Shown: positions 1 to 10,424, counted from the first letter of the stretch. The stretch: 45,887 nucleotides of DNA from Streptococcus suis (GCF_002964045.1 NZ_POPB01000343.1:1-45887); one strand, 5' to 3'. The notes: a model not told the origin generated them from the sequence alone. Program-made: numbers and translations.

Positions 1-501
1 AGTCCAAAATGGAGGATAAGATTGGACTGACTTTGGCGTGCTTAAATCTCAAAAAACTAGTTAAAAGGATGGCAAGAAGGCCTTTTTATTTTGTCCAGAT
101 GAGGTGGTTTAAGCACCAAAACAGCTATTTTTCCCTAAAAACAGTAAAAAAGACAAACACCAAAACGATGTTTGTCTGCAATCTGAAACAACCCCGATGG
201 GTTGTTTTTTCACGAGCATGAAAACACGAAAGCGATTAAAGGTCCAGTGGACCTTTTTATCATGAGCTTGAAGATACAAAAGCGAGTTAAGGCTGGTGGA
301 TTAAAACAGTTCAGTGAACTGTTTTAACCCGAGCAAATAAATAAAGAAGTGGGGGAGGAAAGGGAGTTTAAAAATAGGAAAGTGCTACAAGTCAACCATA
401 GAAGATAAAAGCATTTTCTTTGCCTATCGAGCCCTTTCCCAATTCTTTTCTCTTTCTTTATGCTATACTAGGTTTCTACATTTTTTAACGGAGGATACAG
501 A
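1..501. other. Gene-free leader region rich in inverted repeats
   Basis: No credible gene is seen here. The open frame at 9-221 runs through several hairpins, has no ribosome binding site and resembles no family I know. Inverted repeats are AGTCCAA (1-7) with TTGGACT (22-28), GTGCTTAAA (38-46) with TTTAAGCAC (108-116), and AGACAAACA (151-159) with TGTTTGTCT (169-177). The palindrome array at 186-335 is listed separately. A -10 element TATACT preceded by TGC near 470 probably drives the next gene. Confidence 0.6.
186..335. repeat. Three palindromes separated by a repeated linker
   Basis: Three perfect palindromes with tiny loops follow one another: arms 186-194/199-207 (loop CGAT), 238-245/249-256 (loop AGT) and 301-312/316-327 (loop AGT, arm TTAAAACAGTTC). 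A related linker starting GAGC and ending GCGA(G)TTAA follows the first palindrome (214-239) and the second (264-290). The two copies differ at four positions and one indel. The third palindrome is followed by a truncated copy starting GAGCAAATAAAT. The palindrome sequences differ while the linker is kept, which suggests a modular extragenic repeat rather than three chance terminators. Function unknown. Confidence 0.65.
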
Positions 502-1032
502 ATGAGGCGTTTAGTCTTGAATATTGCAATGAGTTTGGATGGTTTTATTGCTCGTAAAGATGGTAGTTATGACTGGATAGAAGGTCATGGTACTTCCAGT
601 TATGATACTCAGTTACAGTTTGATAATCCTGCTTTTTTCGAGGGTTGTGATACAGTCATTATGGGGCGAAAATCCTTAGAGGATTGTCCACTAGAAATGA
701 TTGATGGATATCAAGAGAAGACATTTATCATTGCAAGTCATTCTGAACAGACGGATTATGATAATGTTCGTTTTGTAGACAATATTGTTTCAGAAATTGA
801 GCGTTTGAAAGCAGATGATGGAAGTGATATCTGGCTTTTTGGTGGTGCGGGACTAGTTCAGACCTGTTTGAAAGCCAAACTTATTGATCATTTCATTATT
901 GGAATTATACCGACGATCCTTGGAGATGGAATTTCACTCTTTGATCAATTAGAAGAAGAGCAAATGTTGACTTTGGTAGAATCAACAGTGACGGATGGCA
1001 TTGCGATGTTGCGATATGATATTCGGAAATAA
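502..1032 (+). CDS. Dihydrofolate reductase family protein (RibD C-terminal-like)
   Basis: The 176-residue protein has the RibD_C / bacterial DHFR-like fold. An N-terminal SLDGFIA motif lies near residues 11-17, MGRKS near 54-58, a WLFGGAGL nucleotide-binding turn near 111-118 and ILGDGI near 138-143. Family members are NADPH-dependent reductases of pterin or pyrimidine-like substrates, and many are uncharacterised (YwjB/YyaP type). It is not the housekeeping folA, which lies at 40797. The start has a good GGAGG site 9 bases upstream, and a TGC-TATACT extended -10 lies about 25 bases before that. It is a single gene closed by a terminator shared with ldh. The physiological substrate is not known. 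Confidence 0.85.
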   Translation: MRRLVLNIAMSLDGFIARKDGSYDWIEGHGTSSYDTQLQFDNPAFFEGCDTVIMGRKSLEDCPLEMIDGYQEKTFIIASHSEQTDYDNVRFVDNIVSEIERLKADDGSDIWLFGGAGLVQTCLKAKLIDHFIIGIIPTILGDGISLFDQLEEEQMLTLVESTVTDGIAMLRYDIRK

Positions 1033-1033
1033 G

Positions 1034-1061
1034 AAAAAGGTGGGCCTTAGCTCACCTTTTT
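1034..1061. terminator. Bidirectional terminator between reductase and ldh
   Basis: The stem AAAAGGTG / CACCTTTT has T runs on both strands. It sits between the two convergent genes. Confidence 0.85.
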
Positions 1062-1070
1062 AAGTATTCA

Positions 1071-2136
<1,066 letters not shown>

Positions 2137-2151
2137 TTGTGAAAGGGACTT

Positions 2152-2165
2152 TGAAAATGTTTACA
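2152..2165 (-). promoter_or_regulatory. cre-like CcpA site upstream of ldh
   Basis: TGTAAACATTTTCA on the minus strand matches the cre consensus except for one central base. It ends about 15 bases upstream of the ldh -35 element. In related bacteria a cre at such an upstream position can activate lactate dehydrogenase transcription. Confidence 0.5.
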
Positions 2166-2200
2166 TGCTAGTTTCCAACAAAGAATTTTATCCCTAAATA

Positions 2201-2209
2201 TGGTATAAT
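2201..2209 (+). promoter_or_regulatory. Extended -10 element of gyrA
   Basis: TGG-TATAAT lies 32 bases before the gyrA start. No good -35 is seen at the right distance, which is common with extended -10 promoters in streptococci. Confidence 0.6.
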
Positions 2210-2241
2210 TGAAACACAATGACTGTTGAAAGAGGCATAGA

Positions 2242-4686
2242 ATGCAAGATAAAAACTTAGTGACGGTGAATCTGACCAACGAAATGAAAAGCTCATTCAT
2301 TGACTATGCGATGAGTGTCATTGTTTCTCGTGCACTGCCAGATGTGCGTGACGGTCTTAAGCCGGTTCATCGCCGTATTTTGTATGGAATGAACGAATTG
2401 GGAATCACTCCCGACAAGCCCCATAAGAAATCTGCCCGTATCACGGGTGATGTTATGGGTAAATACCATCCGCATGGGGATTTTGCCATCTATGAGGCCA
2501 TGGTCCGTATGGCCCAGTGGTGGTCTTATCGCCACATGTTAGTTGATGGTCACGGGAACTTTGGTTCCATGGACGGGGACGGTGCCGCTGCCCAGCGTTA
2601 CACTGAAGCTCGGATGAGCAAGATTGCGTTAGAAATGTTGCGTGATATTAACAAAAATACCGTTAATTTCGCGGACAACTATGATTCCAGCGAGCGTGAG
2701 CCAGAGGTATTGCCAGCACGATTCCCCAACCTTTTGGTCAACGGGACGACAGGTATCGCCGTTGGTATGGCAACCAATATTCCGCCGCATAATCTGGGTG
2801 AAACCATTGATGCGGTCAAGCTGGTTATGGACAATCCAGAAGTCACCACTCGTGAAATTATGGAGGTTTTACCGGGGCCTGACTTTCCAACGGGAGCCCT
2901 GGTTATGGGTAAATCAGGTATTCACCGGGCCTATGAGACAGGGAAAGGCTCTATTACCCTACGTTCTCGTACAGAGATTGAAGAATATGGCAATGGCCGT
3001 GAGAGAATTGTCGTAACTGAGTTTCCATACATGGTCAACAAGTCCAAAGTACAAGAGCACATTGTTAAATTGGTGCAAGAAAAGCGCATCGACGGGATTA
3101 CGGCTGTTCGGGATGAATCCAACCGCGAAGGTGTACGATTTGTTATCGAAGTTCGCAGGGATGCCTCTGCTAACGTTATTTTGAATAATTTATTCAAGCA
3201 AACCCAGCTTCAGACCAACTTTAGTTTCAATATGTTGGCCATCCAAAATGGTGTGCCGAAAATTTTATCTGTCCGTCAGATTTTAGAATCCTATATTGTA
3301 CACCAGAAGGAAGTCGTCACTCGTCGTACGCAATTTGATAAGGAAAAAGCAGAAGCGCGTGCTCATATTTTAGAAGGCTTGCTGATTGCCCTTGACCACA
3401 TTGATGAGGTCATTCGCATTATCCGAAACTCAGAAACAGATGCTATTGCCCAGGCTGAGTTGATGGAGAAATTTGAGCTTTCTGAACGCCAGAGCCAGGC
3501 TATTCTTGATATGCGTCTGCGTCGGTTGACAGGCTTGGAACGTGACAAGATTCAGTCTGAATATGATGAGCTGATTGCTCTGATTGCTGATTTGGCTGAT
3601 ATTTTGGCCAAACCAGAGCGTGTTGTCACGATTATCAAGGAAGAATTAGATGAAGTTAAACGCAAATACGCTGACCCACGTCGTACAGAATTGATGGTCG
3701 GAGAAGTTCTTTCTCTTGAGGATGAGGACTTGATTGAGGAAACAGATATCTTGATTACCCTGTCAAACCAAGGCTACATCAAGCGTTTGGCTCAGGATGA
3801 ATTTCAGGCTCAAAAACGCGGAGGACGTGGGGTTCAAGGAACTGGCGTCAAGGACGATGACTTTGTGCGTGAGTTGGTGTCGACCAGCACTCATGACCGC
3901 CTTTTGTTCTTTACCAACAAAGGTCGTGTTTATCGCTTGAAAGGGTATGAAATCCCAGAATATGGCCGTACTGCCAAGGGGCTACCAGTGGTTAACCTCC
4001 TCAAGTTAGAAGAAAATGAGTCTATTCAGACTATTATTAACGTAACCAAGGATCAAGAAGCAGATAGCTATCTCTTCTTTGCAACCCGTCAAGGTGTGGT
4101 CAAGCGGACAAGTGTTTCAGAATTTGCCAACATCCGTCAAAGTGGTCTTAAGGCCTTGAACTTGAAAGAAGATGATGAGCTGATTAACGTTTTCTTGACA
4201 AATGGTCAGGCAGATGTTATCATGGGAACCAAATTTGGCTACTCTGTGCGTTTTGCAGAGGAAGACGTTCGAAATATGAGCCGTATTGCAACTGGTGTAC
4301 GTGGTATTAAACTACGTGAAGGAGACCAACTAGTAGGGGCGACAATGGTTTCAGATGATCAGGAAGTCCTTGTCTTGACAGAAAAAGGTTTTGGTAAGCG
4401 TACCCCAGCCAGCGAGTACCCAACAAAAGGTCGTGGTGGTAAGGGGATTAAGACCCTTAAAGTTGCTGAGAAAAACGGTTCTCTGGCAGGTTTGACAACT
4501 GTATCTGGTGATGAAGACATTATGGTGATTACTGATACTGGTGTGATTATTCGTACAAGTGTTGCAAATATTTCACAAACAGGTCGTTCAACCATGGGTG
4601 TAAAAGTTATGCGTCTAAATGATGAAGCGAAAATCATGACCTTTGCCTTGGTCGATGCAGCCGAAAATAAAGAAGAAGAGGAATAA
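2242..4686 (+). CDS. gyrA: DNA gyrase subunit A
   Basis: The 814-residue subunit cuts and rejoins DNA for ATP-driven negative supercoiling, in an A2B2 complex with GyrB. The catalytic Tyr is at residue 120 in [11 protein letters not shown], and the C-terminal beta-pinwheel with repeated GRGVQG/GRGGKG-type motifs fills about 500-805. The quinolone-resistance region around 75-125 reads [10 protein letters not shown]. Residue 81 is Phe (codon TTT at 2482-2484) where streptococci and most bacteria have Ser, while Glu85 is intact. Ser81Phe is a known first-step quinolone resistance change in pneumococcus. The srtA gene follows after 4 bases, so the two are probably cotranscribed. Confidence 0.98.
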   Translation: MQDKNLVTVNLTNEMKSSFIDYAMSVIVSRALPDVRDGLKPVHRRILYGMNELGITPDKPHKKSARITGDVMGKYHPHGDFAIYEAMVRMAQWWSYRHMLVDGHGNFGSMDGDGAAAQRYTEARMSKIALEMLRDINKNTVNFADNYDSSEREPEVLPARFPNLLVNGTTGIAVGMATNIPPHNLGETIDAVKLVMDNPEVTTREIMEVLPGPDFPTGALVMGKSGIHRAYETGKGSITLRSRTEIEEYGNGRERIVVTEFPYMVNKSKVQEHIVKLVQEKRIDGITAVRDESNREGVRFVIEVRRDASANVILNNLFKQTQLQTNFSFNMLAIQNGVPKILSVRQILESYIVHQKEVVTRRTQFDKEKAEARAHILEGLLIALDHIDEVIRIIRNSETDAIAQAELMEKFELSERQSQAILDMRLRRLTGLERDKIQSEYDELIALIADLADILAKPERVVTIIKEELDEVKRKYADPRRTELMVGEVLSLEDEDLIEETDILITLSNQGYIKRLAQDEFQAQKRGGRGVQGTGVKDDDFVRELVSTSTHDRLLFFTNKGRVYRLKGYEIPEYGRTAKGLPVVNLLKLEENESIQTIINVTKDQEADSYLFFATRQGVVKRTSVSEFANIRQSGLKALNLKEDDELINVFLTNGQADVIMGTKFGYSVRFAEEDVRNMSRIATGVRGIKLREGDQLVGATMVSDDQEVLVLTEKGFGKRTPASEYPTKGRGGKGIKTLKVAEKNGSLAGLTTVSGDEDIMVITDTGVIIRTSVANISQTGRSTMGVKVMRLNDEAKIMTFALVDAAENKEEEE

Positions 4687-4690
4687 TTAA

Positions 4691-5437
4691 TTGTCACAAT
4701 TCGAAAATAAAAAGAAAAAGCGTAAAGGTTCAATTTGGTGGAATCTATTAACTATTGTATTAGTATTGATTTCTTTAGCATTGATTTTTAATACTTCAAT
4801 AAGAAATATGATGATTGCTTGGAATAGTAATAAGTATCAAGTTGTAAATGTTTCCAAAGAGGAAATTGAGGTAAATCAAACAGCCGATACGACTTTTGAC
4901 TTTGAACAAGTTCAGTCGATCTCAACTGAAGCTGTCATGAAAGCACAGTGGGAGTCGCAACAACTACCAGTAATTGGAGGAATTGCAATTCCTGATGTCA
5001 ATATAAATCTACCAATTTTTAAAGGTTTATCAAACGTAGCACTCATGTATGGTGCTGGAACGATGAAAGAAACTCAGGTCATGGGTCAAGGAAATTATTC
5101 TCTCGCTAGTCACCATGTATTCGGAATCGCTGGAGCAAGTGAGACTCTCTTTTCACCTTTAGAAAATACTAAAGAAGGTATGAAAATATATTTGACTGAT
5201 AAAGAAAATATTTATATTTATACTATTAAAAGCGTTCAGACCGTTACGCCTGATAGTGTTTATGTAATTGAAGACACTGAAGGAAAAAACGAAATAACAC
5301 TTGTAACCTGTGAAGATGCTGCAGCTACAATGAGAACAATTGTTAAAGGTGATTTGGAGTCGGTAATTTCTTATGATGGAGCCCCAGCAGAAACACTAAA
5401 ATATTTTGAACAGTCTTATAACCAACTTCAATTATAG
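4691..5437 (+). CDS. srtA: Class A sortase (housekeeping)
   Basis: This 248-residue membrane-anchored cysteine transpeptidase joins LPXTG surface proteins to the peptidoglycan cross-bridge. A basic N-terminus is followed by one membrane helix at about 15-36. The catalytic triad is visible: His141 in ASHHVFG, Cys207 in TLVTC, and Arg215 in MRTIVKG. The start is TTG, with GAGGAA about 8 bases upstream inside the end of gyrA. The gyrA-srtA pairing is typical of several streptococci. A strong terminator follows. Confidence 0.95.
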   Translation: MSQFENKKKKRKGSIWWNLLTIVLVLISLALIFNTSIRNMMIAWNSNKYQVVNVSKEEIEVNQTADTTFDFEQVQSISTEAVMKAQWESQQLPVIGGIAIPDVNINLPIFKGLSNVALMYGAGTMKETQVMGQGNYSLASHHVFGIAGASETLFSPLENTKEGMKIYLTDKENIYIYTIKSVQTVTPDSVYVIEDTEGKNEITLVTCEDAAATMRTIVKGDLESVISYDGAPAETLKYFEQSYNQLQL

Positions 5438-5463
5438 TCTTTTATTAAAATGAATGATTCGTT

Positions 5464-5493
5464 GAGAGGACAAATTTTGTTCTCTCTTTTTTT
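5464..5493 (+). terminator. Terminator after srtA
   Basis: Stem GAGAGGACAA / TTGTTCTCTC (5464-5486) is followed by seven T. Confidence 0.85.
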
Positions 5494-5529
5494 GAATTCT
5501 TTTCCGAATAAATAAGTGAGGAGGAATTT

Positions 5530-6210
5530 ATGTATCAAATCGATTTTAAAGAAGAAGGTCTATTGCCACGTGAACGATTGTTAGAAGTAGGGGCAGAGAG
5601 ATTAAGTAATCAAGAATTATTGGCTATTTTTATCCGAACAGGGACTAAAAAAGAGCCTGTTTCTATCTTATCTAACAATTTACTAAATCGTTTGGAATCT
5701 TTAGCCGCATTGCGAGAGTTATCTATTGAAGAATTACAGAATCTAACCGGAATTGGACGTGTCAAGGCGATTGAAATTAAAGCAATGATTGAGCTAGGGA
5801 AACGAATTAATCAGTCAGAATTGCTACTAAATGAACGTATTCTGGGGAGTGAAAAGCTGGGCAGAAAAATGATTCAAGAGTTAGGGGATAAGAAGCAGGA
5901 ACATCTTGTCGCCTTATATCTTAATACTCAAAATCAAGTCATTCATCAAAAAACGATTTTTATCGGAAGTGTCAATCGTAGTATTGCTGAGCCGCGAGAA
6001 ATCCTTCACTATGCAGTTAAATGTATGGCAACGTCCATCATCATTGTTCACAATCATCCGTCTGGTTCTGTGCAACCAAGTAAGAACGATTTACTCTTTA
6101 CAGAGAATTTAAAAAAGTCCTGCGAAACGCTAGGACTAGTCTTATTGGATCATTTGATTGTTGGGAATAAGGATTATTACTCATTCAGAGAAGAAAGTGA
6201 ATTATTCTAA
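5530..6210 (+). CDS. radC: RadC family protein (JAB/MPN domain)
   Basis: The 226-residue protein has an N-terminal helix-hairpin-helix (LTGIGRVKA, about 72-80) and a C-terminal JAMM metalloprotease-like domain with EHLVALYLN and HNHPSG. Putative zinc ligands are His174, His176 and Asp187. RadC was named for DNA repair, but its biochemical role is unsettled. A clear AGGAGG lies 6 bases before the ATG. The gene stands alone between two terminators. Confidence 0.93.
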   Translation: MYQIDFKEEGLLPRERLLEVGAERLSNQELLAIFIRTGTKKEPVSILSNNLLNRLESLAALRELSIEELQNLTGIGRVKAIEIKAMIELGKRINQSELLLNERILGSEKLGRKMIQELGDKKQEHLVALYLNTQNQVIHQKTIFIGSVNRSIAEPREILHYAVKCMATSIIIVHNHPSGSVQPSKNDLLFTENLKKSCETLGLVLLDHLIVGNKDYYSFREESELF

Positions 6211-6218
6211 TATAGATT

Positions 6219-6253
6219 ACAGAGGGCTCATATTTGGAACCCTCTGTTTATTT
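6219..6253. terminator. Bidirectional terminator between radC and rex
   Basis: Stem ACAGAGGG (6219-6226) pairs with CCCTCTGT (6240-6247), followed by TTATTTTT. It sits between convergent genes. Confidence 0.8.
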
Positions 6254-6895
6254 TTATTCACCCTTACGCATGAAATAGAGAAGAGTTTGTAATTCACTAG
6301 TTAAATCAACGTATTGAACCACAACATCTTTTGGAACTGTCAGATTAACTGGAGAGAAACTAAGAATACCTTTGACACCTGCTTCAACGAGAATGTCTGC
6401 AACTTCCTGTGCTTTCACGCTAGGTACAGTCAAAATGGCAGTCTGAGAATCAGCTTCTTGGATTCGTTCCTTGATTTCAGAAATAGCATGGATTGGAATA
6501 TTTTCATCTGTTGTGCCAACTGCGGGATTATCATCAACCTCGAAGGCCATGACAATCTTCATTTTGTTGCGTTCATGGAAGCGGTAGTGGAGGAGGGCGC
6601 GTCCCATATTTCCGACACCAACTAGCATAACGTTTGTAATAGAATTATCGTTAAGAATGTCTGCGAAGAAATCCATCAATTCTTTCACATTGTAACCAAA
6701 GCCGCGCCGACCTAATTCTCCGAAATAGGAAAAATCACGTCGAACAGTCGCTGAGTCAATACCGATTGCTTCAGCAATTTCTTTTGAACTAGCTTTTTCG
6801 ATATTGCCTGCATAGAAACGTTTGAAAATGCGATAATAGAGCGAAAGGCGTTTGGCGGTTGCGCGTGGAATAGTTGATTTTTTGTCGTTTTTCAC
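6254..6895 (-). CDS. rex: Redox-sensing transcriptional repressor Rex
   Basis: The 213-residue dimeric repressor senses the NADH/NAD+ ratio and controls fermentation genes. An N-terminal winged helix covers about 1-80 ([33 protein letters not shown]). A Rossmann domain follows with [11 protein letters not shown] near 93-103 and FEVDD near 120. The ATG is preceded by AAGGAGT about 6 bases away. A promoter overlapped by a Rex-like site lies at 6974-7005, suggesting autorepression. A hairpin with 7-bp arms (GTAGG core) lies in the leader just ahead of the ribosome site. Confidence 0.95.
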   Translation of the reverse strand: MKNDKKSTIPRATAKRLSLYYRIFKRFYAGNIEKASSKEIAEAIGIDSATVRRDFSYFGELGRRGFGYNVKELMDFFADILNDNSITNVMLVGVGNMGRALLHYRFHERNKMKIVMAFEVDDNPAVGTTDENIPIHAISEIKERIQEADSQTAILTVPSVKAQEVADILVEAGVKGILSFSPVNLTVPKDVVVQYVDLTSELQTLLYFMRKGE

Positions 6896-6973
6896 AAGTG
6901 ACTCCTTTTTTAGTAAGTAGGAAATAGTATTCGAAACCTACTTCTATTTATTTTTCATTCAGTTCTTCCTTCT

Positions 6974-7005
6974 ATTCTAGTTTAAGTTTGTGAAAAAATC
7001 AACAG
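6974..7005 (-). promoter_or_regulatory. rex promoter with overlapping Rex-like operator
   Basis: On the minus strand -35 TTGATT (6997-7002) and -10 TAGAAT (6974-6979) are 17 bases apart. The stretch 6988-7005, read on the plus strand as TTGTGAAAAAATCAACAG, keeps one perfect Rex half-site TTGTGA and a degenerate second half. It covers the -35 and part of the spacer. Confidence 0.5.
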
Positions 7006-7013
7006 ATTGGATT

Positions 7014-7046
7014 GAAAAAGACTAAGCATGAGATGTTGCTTAGTCT
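7014..7046 (-). terminator. Terminator of the prs-DUF4649 operon
   Basis: Stem AGACTAAGC / GCTTAGTCT (7019-7046) is followed on the minus strand by five T. It overlaps the last codons of the DUF4649 gene. Confidence 0.85.
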
Positions 7047-7246
7047 AGTGTTTGAAAGTAGCGGTAGAGGTCGCCGATTGTGCCTCTGTAATCTAATTCT
7101 TGACCATCTCGTGTTAGTTTGGTCACAGGATAGTAATCGGGAAGAGTGAGGCAACCAGAGAAGGCCAGTTTGGCCGCATCCAGATTGCCAAACTCCTGTT
7201 TTCTGTCTATTTTGTAGGCATCTTGATAGTGAACAACAATCATCAT
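7040..7246 (-). CDS. DUF4649 family small protein
   Basis: The 68-residue protein matches the streptococcal DUF4649 family as I remember it (start MMIVVHYQDAYKIDR, YFQTL end). No catalytic motif or membrane segment is seen. It overlaps the DUF1831 gene upstream by one base and is the last gene of the prs-cysteine desulfurase operon. Function unknown. Confidence 0.8.
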   Translation of the reverse strand: MMIVVHYQDAYKIDRKQEFGNLDAAKLAFSGCLTLPDYYPVTKLTRDGQELDYRGTIGDLYRYFQTLD

Positions 7247-7590
7247 TAACCTTCCTTTGTAAACAGGTCGCGGTCTACTAGGCTATCCATTAAGAAATAG
7301 AATTTTTCTTGAATGACCTTGTTACCATTTTCTTTAAAGATATTTACCAAATGCAAACCAGATTTATCTGTAATGTTGATTTTAAAGCCAGTAAGTTCTT
7401 TATTGACAATAATCTTTAAAAGAAAGCCTTGATTTGAATTTGGAATTTCTTCCAGAAGCCTTGTCAATTGATAGTGTCCAGCCTTGGTTTGCTCAAAAGT
7501 ATTATCGCGAAGAGTGTATTTTTTTACTTGTGGGCTGATGTGGTACGTAAATGCGCAATCTTTTAAATGAACGGATTGTTGAAATGCCAT
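7246..7590 (-). CDS. DUF1831 family protein
   Basis: The 114-residue soluble protein belongs to the DUF1831 family. In Lactobacillales this family is commonly found beside a cysteine desulfurase gene, as here, where only 2 bases separate the two. The start MAFQQSVHLKDCAFTYHISP is typical. The context hints at a role linked to sulfur transfer, but no activity is established and no catalytic motif is recognised. Confidence 0.8.
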   Translation of the reverse strand: MAFQQSVHLKDCAFTYHISPQVKKYTLRDNTFEQTKAGHYQLTRLLEEIPNSNQGFLLKIIVNKELTGFKINITDKSGLHLVNIFKENGNKVIQEKFYFLMDSLVDRDLFTKEG

Positions 7591-7592
7591 TT

Positions 7593-8708
7593 CTATGCTC
7601 CTAAAATATGTTTGAGTTTAGTGGTGAAAGTAATAATTTCATCAAAAGTATTTTTATCAGAAAGACTGATTCGGATTGATTCCTTCAAACGGTGAGAATC
7701 CTTGCCATACATTGCTTCAAGGACATGGCTGTTTTGGACAACGCCAGCAGTACATGCTGAACCACTAGATACCGCAATTCCTTCTAAGTCTAGTCGCATG
7801 AGAAGTTGTTCATTTAATTGACCTGGAAATCCAATGTTAAGAACATATGGCAATTGTTGTCCAGCTTGATTGAGGTAGAAATCTAAACCTGAAAGGCCTT
7901 CTAAAAGATGATTTCGCAATTTGCTTATATGTTCAAGGTTTGGCTCAAACTGAGAATATTGCTCAGAAAGCGCAGTTGCCATCGCAGCGATAGCTGGAAG
8001 GTTTTCTGTTCCTGCACGATGTTTATTTTCTTGTTTTCCACCGTGAATAAGCGAATCAAATCCCTGCAAGCGACTGTATAGAAAACCGACTCCTTTTGGT
8101 CCATGGAATTTATGGGCAGAAGCAGCTAACAAATCAATGCCATAGTCAGCAGGCTTCAAATCCATTTTTCCGACTACCTGCACAGCATCTACATGGAAGA
8201 CTGCCTGATGGTCAGCCAATAGTTGGCCGATTTCTTGGATGGGAAGTAGTTGGCCTGTTTCATTATTGGCAAACATGGTACTGACTAGAATAGTGTCTGG
8301 CCTCAGTGCTTCTTGAATTTGTTTTGCTGTGATGACTTGATTGACAGGTTGGATATAAGTTACCTCAAATCCAAAGCGTTCCTCAAGATATTGCATGGTA
8401 TGGAGGACTGCGTGATGTTCTATAGCAGTCGTAATCAGGTGTTTGCCCTTGGCTTGATGGGCCAGAGCATAGCCTTGAATTGCTAGATTATCAGCTTCTG
8501 AACCTCCAGCTGTAAAAATAATGTGGTCAGGATGGACGTCAAGAACTTGTGCAATGTCTTGTCTAGCCTGTCGTAAAATTTGGTTAGCTTTCCGGCCAGC
8601 TTGATGAATGCTAGATGGATTTCCGAAGGTATCCTGAGCAACTTCCATCATTCGTTGGAGTGCAGTGGGAGATAGGGCAGTTGTAGCTGCATTATCTAAA
8701 TAAATCAA
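7593..8708 (-). CDS. Cysteine desulfurase (NifS/IscS family)
   Basis: The 371-residue PLP enzyme removes sulfur from cysteine to give alanine and an enzyme persulfide for thio-modification or Fe-S assembly. The PLP Lys is at 200 in ASAHKFHGPKGVG, and the sulfur-accepting Cys is at 319 in SSGSACTAG, on a short class I-like loop. GGSEADN near 68-74 and HVDAVQ near 172-177 are cofactor contacts. No scaffold protein lies next to it. An IscS-like tRNA thiolation role is plausible but not shown. It sits 11 bases after prs. Confidence 0.93.
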   Translation of the reverse strand: MIYLDNAATTALSPTALQRMMEVAQDTFGNPSSIHQAGRKANQILRQARQDIAQVLDVHPDHIIFTAGGSEADNLAIQGYALAHQAKGKHLITTAIEHHAVLHTMQYLEERFGFEVTYIQPVNQVITAKQIQEALRPDTILVSTMFANNETGQLLPIQEIGQLLADHQAVFHVDAVQVVGKMDLKPADYGIDLLAASAHKFHGPKGVGFLYSRLQGFDSLIHGGKQENKHRAGTENLPAIAAMATALSEQYSQFEPNLEHISKLRNHLLEGLSGLDFYLNQAGQQLPYVLNIGFPGQLNEQLLMRLDLEGIAVSSGSACTAGVVQNSHVLEAMYGKDSHRLKESIRISLSDKNTFDEIITFTTKLKHILGA

Positions 8709-8719
8709 ATAAGGTTCTC

Positions 8720-9697
8720 CTAGTTATTTTTATCAGGATTTGTAAATTTGAAAAGTGGACTAAGTGGTTGATGTTCTTGGATGCGATGAATGGCATTAGC
8801 AATCAAATCACTCGCTGTAATAAATGCGATGTTTTGTGGTTCCTGTTCTTTACTTGCAACTGAATCGGTTACAAGAATCTCCTTGATTGGAGAAGCGTCC
8901 AACAGTTCAGCGGCCGTTCCTGCAAATAGACCATGGCTAGCAACGGCGTAAATTTCAGTTGCGCCACCTTCTTGTACAATTTTTGAAGCTTGAGAAAAAG
9001 TACGTCCGGTATTCAAGATATCATCTACCAAGATGGCTTTTTTGCCAGCAACATCCCCAATGATATAGCCTTCTGCACGCTCTGAATCATCTTGTGCGTA
9101 GTCAATAATAGCGATTGGTGCATTCAAAAATTCTGCGATGTTGCGTGCACGTTTGATACCAGAATTTTTTGGACTGACAATCACGACGTCATCACCACAG
9201 AGACCTTTTTCCATGTAGTAAGATGCAAAAAGCGGTTCAGTGAGAAGGTTATCAACTGGAATGTCGAAAAATCCTTGAATTTGTGACGCATGTAGGTCCA
9301 GAGTCAATACACGATCAACACCAGCTTTTACGAGCATGTTAGCAACCAGTTTTGCTGTGATTGGTTCGCGAGGAGATGCTGTACGGTCTTGACGTGCATA
9401 GCCAAAGTAGGGCATAACCGCAGTGATTGTGTTAGCACTAGCACGTTTGCAGGCGTCAATCATAATTAGTAATTCCCATAAATGATTATTAACTGGGAAG
9501 CTAGTAGATTGAATGATGTAAACATCAACGCCGCGAACAGATTCTTCAATGTTGATTTGGATTTCACCGTCTGAGAATTGACGAGATGATAGCTTTCCGA
9601 GTGGTAGACCAGCTGAGGCAGCAATTTTTTCAGCAATATCACGGTTGCTATTAAGTGAGAAAATTTTAATGTTGTTTTCACCAAGTGGTTGACTCAT
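8720..9697 (-). CDS. prs: Ribose-phosphate pyrophosphokinase, second streptococcal type
   Basis: The 325-residue enzyme makes PRPP from ribose 5-phosphate and ATP, for nucleotide, His and Trp synthesis. [23 protein letters not shown] and the PRPP loop are present. The loop reads [11 protein letters not shown] rather than the usual VDDxIDTxGT, and the flexible catalytic region reads [10 protein letters not shown] instead of PDHGG. These are marks of the second Prs paralogue of streptococci. The ATG at 9697 has AAGGAG 10 bases upstream and starts [13 protein letters not shown] like its homologues. The upstream in-frame Met is 8 codons earlier and lacks a site. Confidence 0.92.
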   Translation of the reverse strand: MSQPLGENNIKIFSLNSNRDIAEKIAASAGLPLGKLSSRQFSDGEIQINIEESVRGVDVYIIQSTSFPVNNHLWELLIMIDACKRASANTITAVMPYFGYARQDRTASPREPITAKLVANMLVKAGVDRVLTLDLHASQIQGFFDIPVDNLLTEPLFASYYMEKGLCGDDVVIVSPKNSGIKRARNIAEFLNAPIAIIDYAQDDSERAEGYIIGDVAGKKAILVDDILNTGRTFSQASKIVQEGGATEIYAVASHGLFAGTAAELLDASPIKEILVTDSVASKEQEPQNIAFITASDLIANAIHRIQEHQPLSPLFKFTNPDKNN

Positions 9698-9808
9698 TTT
9701 TAAGTAGCTCCTTTTAAACACTAGGCTTTTATGGACATCATAAAAGTAAAATTAACAATAGATAGCTTTATTTTATCAAAAAATTAGAAATTTTTCAGTA
9801 ACCAAACA

Positions 9809-9839
9809 AAAAAATCAGACTTAATTCTCTGATTTTTTG
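9809..9839 (-). terminator. Terminator of the CYTH gene
   Basis: AAAATCAGA and TCTGATTTTTT form a stem with T runs on the minus strand. The stop codon of the gene lies in the loop. Confidence 0.75.
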
Positions 9840-10396
9840 CTGGCTGCTGTCCGTGCCACTTTACTACTGGCATATTTGAATTGAATGGCTTTTTTACGTA
9901 GAAATTCATCAAACAGTATTTTTCCTTCTTCTGCATTTGTGACTTCTAGTTCTAATTCATAGTCTATTTTGTCGGCATATGTGTTTTCATCGAGGGCCAT
10001 GAGTCCGATTGACGTTTCTTTTTCAAATCGTTTTGTGGTCAAGCTTCCCCAAACTGCTAGTTTTTCTACGGGTACATTAGTAGTTGAGATGATGTCAGCT
10101 ATTTGTCCAGCAGGTAGTTGAAAGTTTTCTAATAGCTGTTGAGCAGCGTGGATGTCCAAAACTTGATTGTATTCTTGATTTCCAACTTCCTGTGGAATTT
10201 TTAAAGTCAGCTCTGCTATGTCCTCAAAAGTACGGATTCGGAGCGAAAAGCGGTTATTTTTCATATCAAGATTTGGAGTATCGATGTAGTGATTGGTTTG
10301 GAGGACTGGATTTACATCTGAAAAGTCAGCAAGTAGGCGTTTGTATTCTGATTTCGTCAATAAGGTTTTATACTCAATTTCAAGGTGGTTTTTCAT
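9821..10396 (-). CDS. CYTH domain protein (triphosphate tunnel metalloenzyme family)
   Basis: The 191-residue protein begins with the defining EIEYKTLL (E-x-E-x-K) motif, and basic and acidic strands such as FSLRIRTF and ELTLKIP follow. The family binds triphosphate compounds with Mg2+ and includes tripolyphosphatases and thiamine triphosphatases. The substrate here cannot be read from sequence. It is transcribed divergently from relQ, with about 86 bases between starts. In firmicutes CYTH genes often sit next to relQ-nadK, as seen here. Confidence 0.88.
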   Translation of the reverse strand: MKNHLEIEYKTLLTKSEYKRLLADFSDVNPVLQTNHYIDTPNLDMKNNRFSLRIRTFEDIAELTLKIPQEVGNQEYNQVLDIHAAQQLLENFQLPAGQIADIISTTNVPVEKLAVWGSLTTKRFEKETSIGLMALDENTYADKIDYELELEVTNAEEGKILFDEFLRKKAIQFKYASSKVARTAASKKSEN

Positions 10397-10415
10397 GCAG
10401 TAAACCCTTTCAATG

Positions 10416-10424
10416 TGTTATAAT
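10416..10424 (+). promoter_or_regulatory. Extended -10 element for relQ
   Basis: TGT-TATAAT lies 59 bases before the relQ start. No strong -35 is seen. Confidence 0.5.

Noticed and set aside
9..221. Open reading frame of 70 codons at the window start
   Set aside because: It crosses several hairpins, has no ribosome site and its product is basic and low in complexity.
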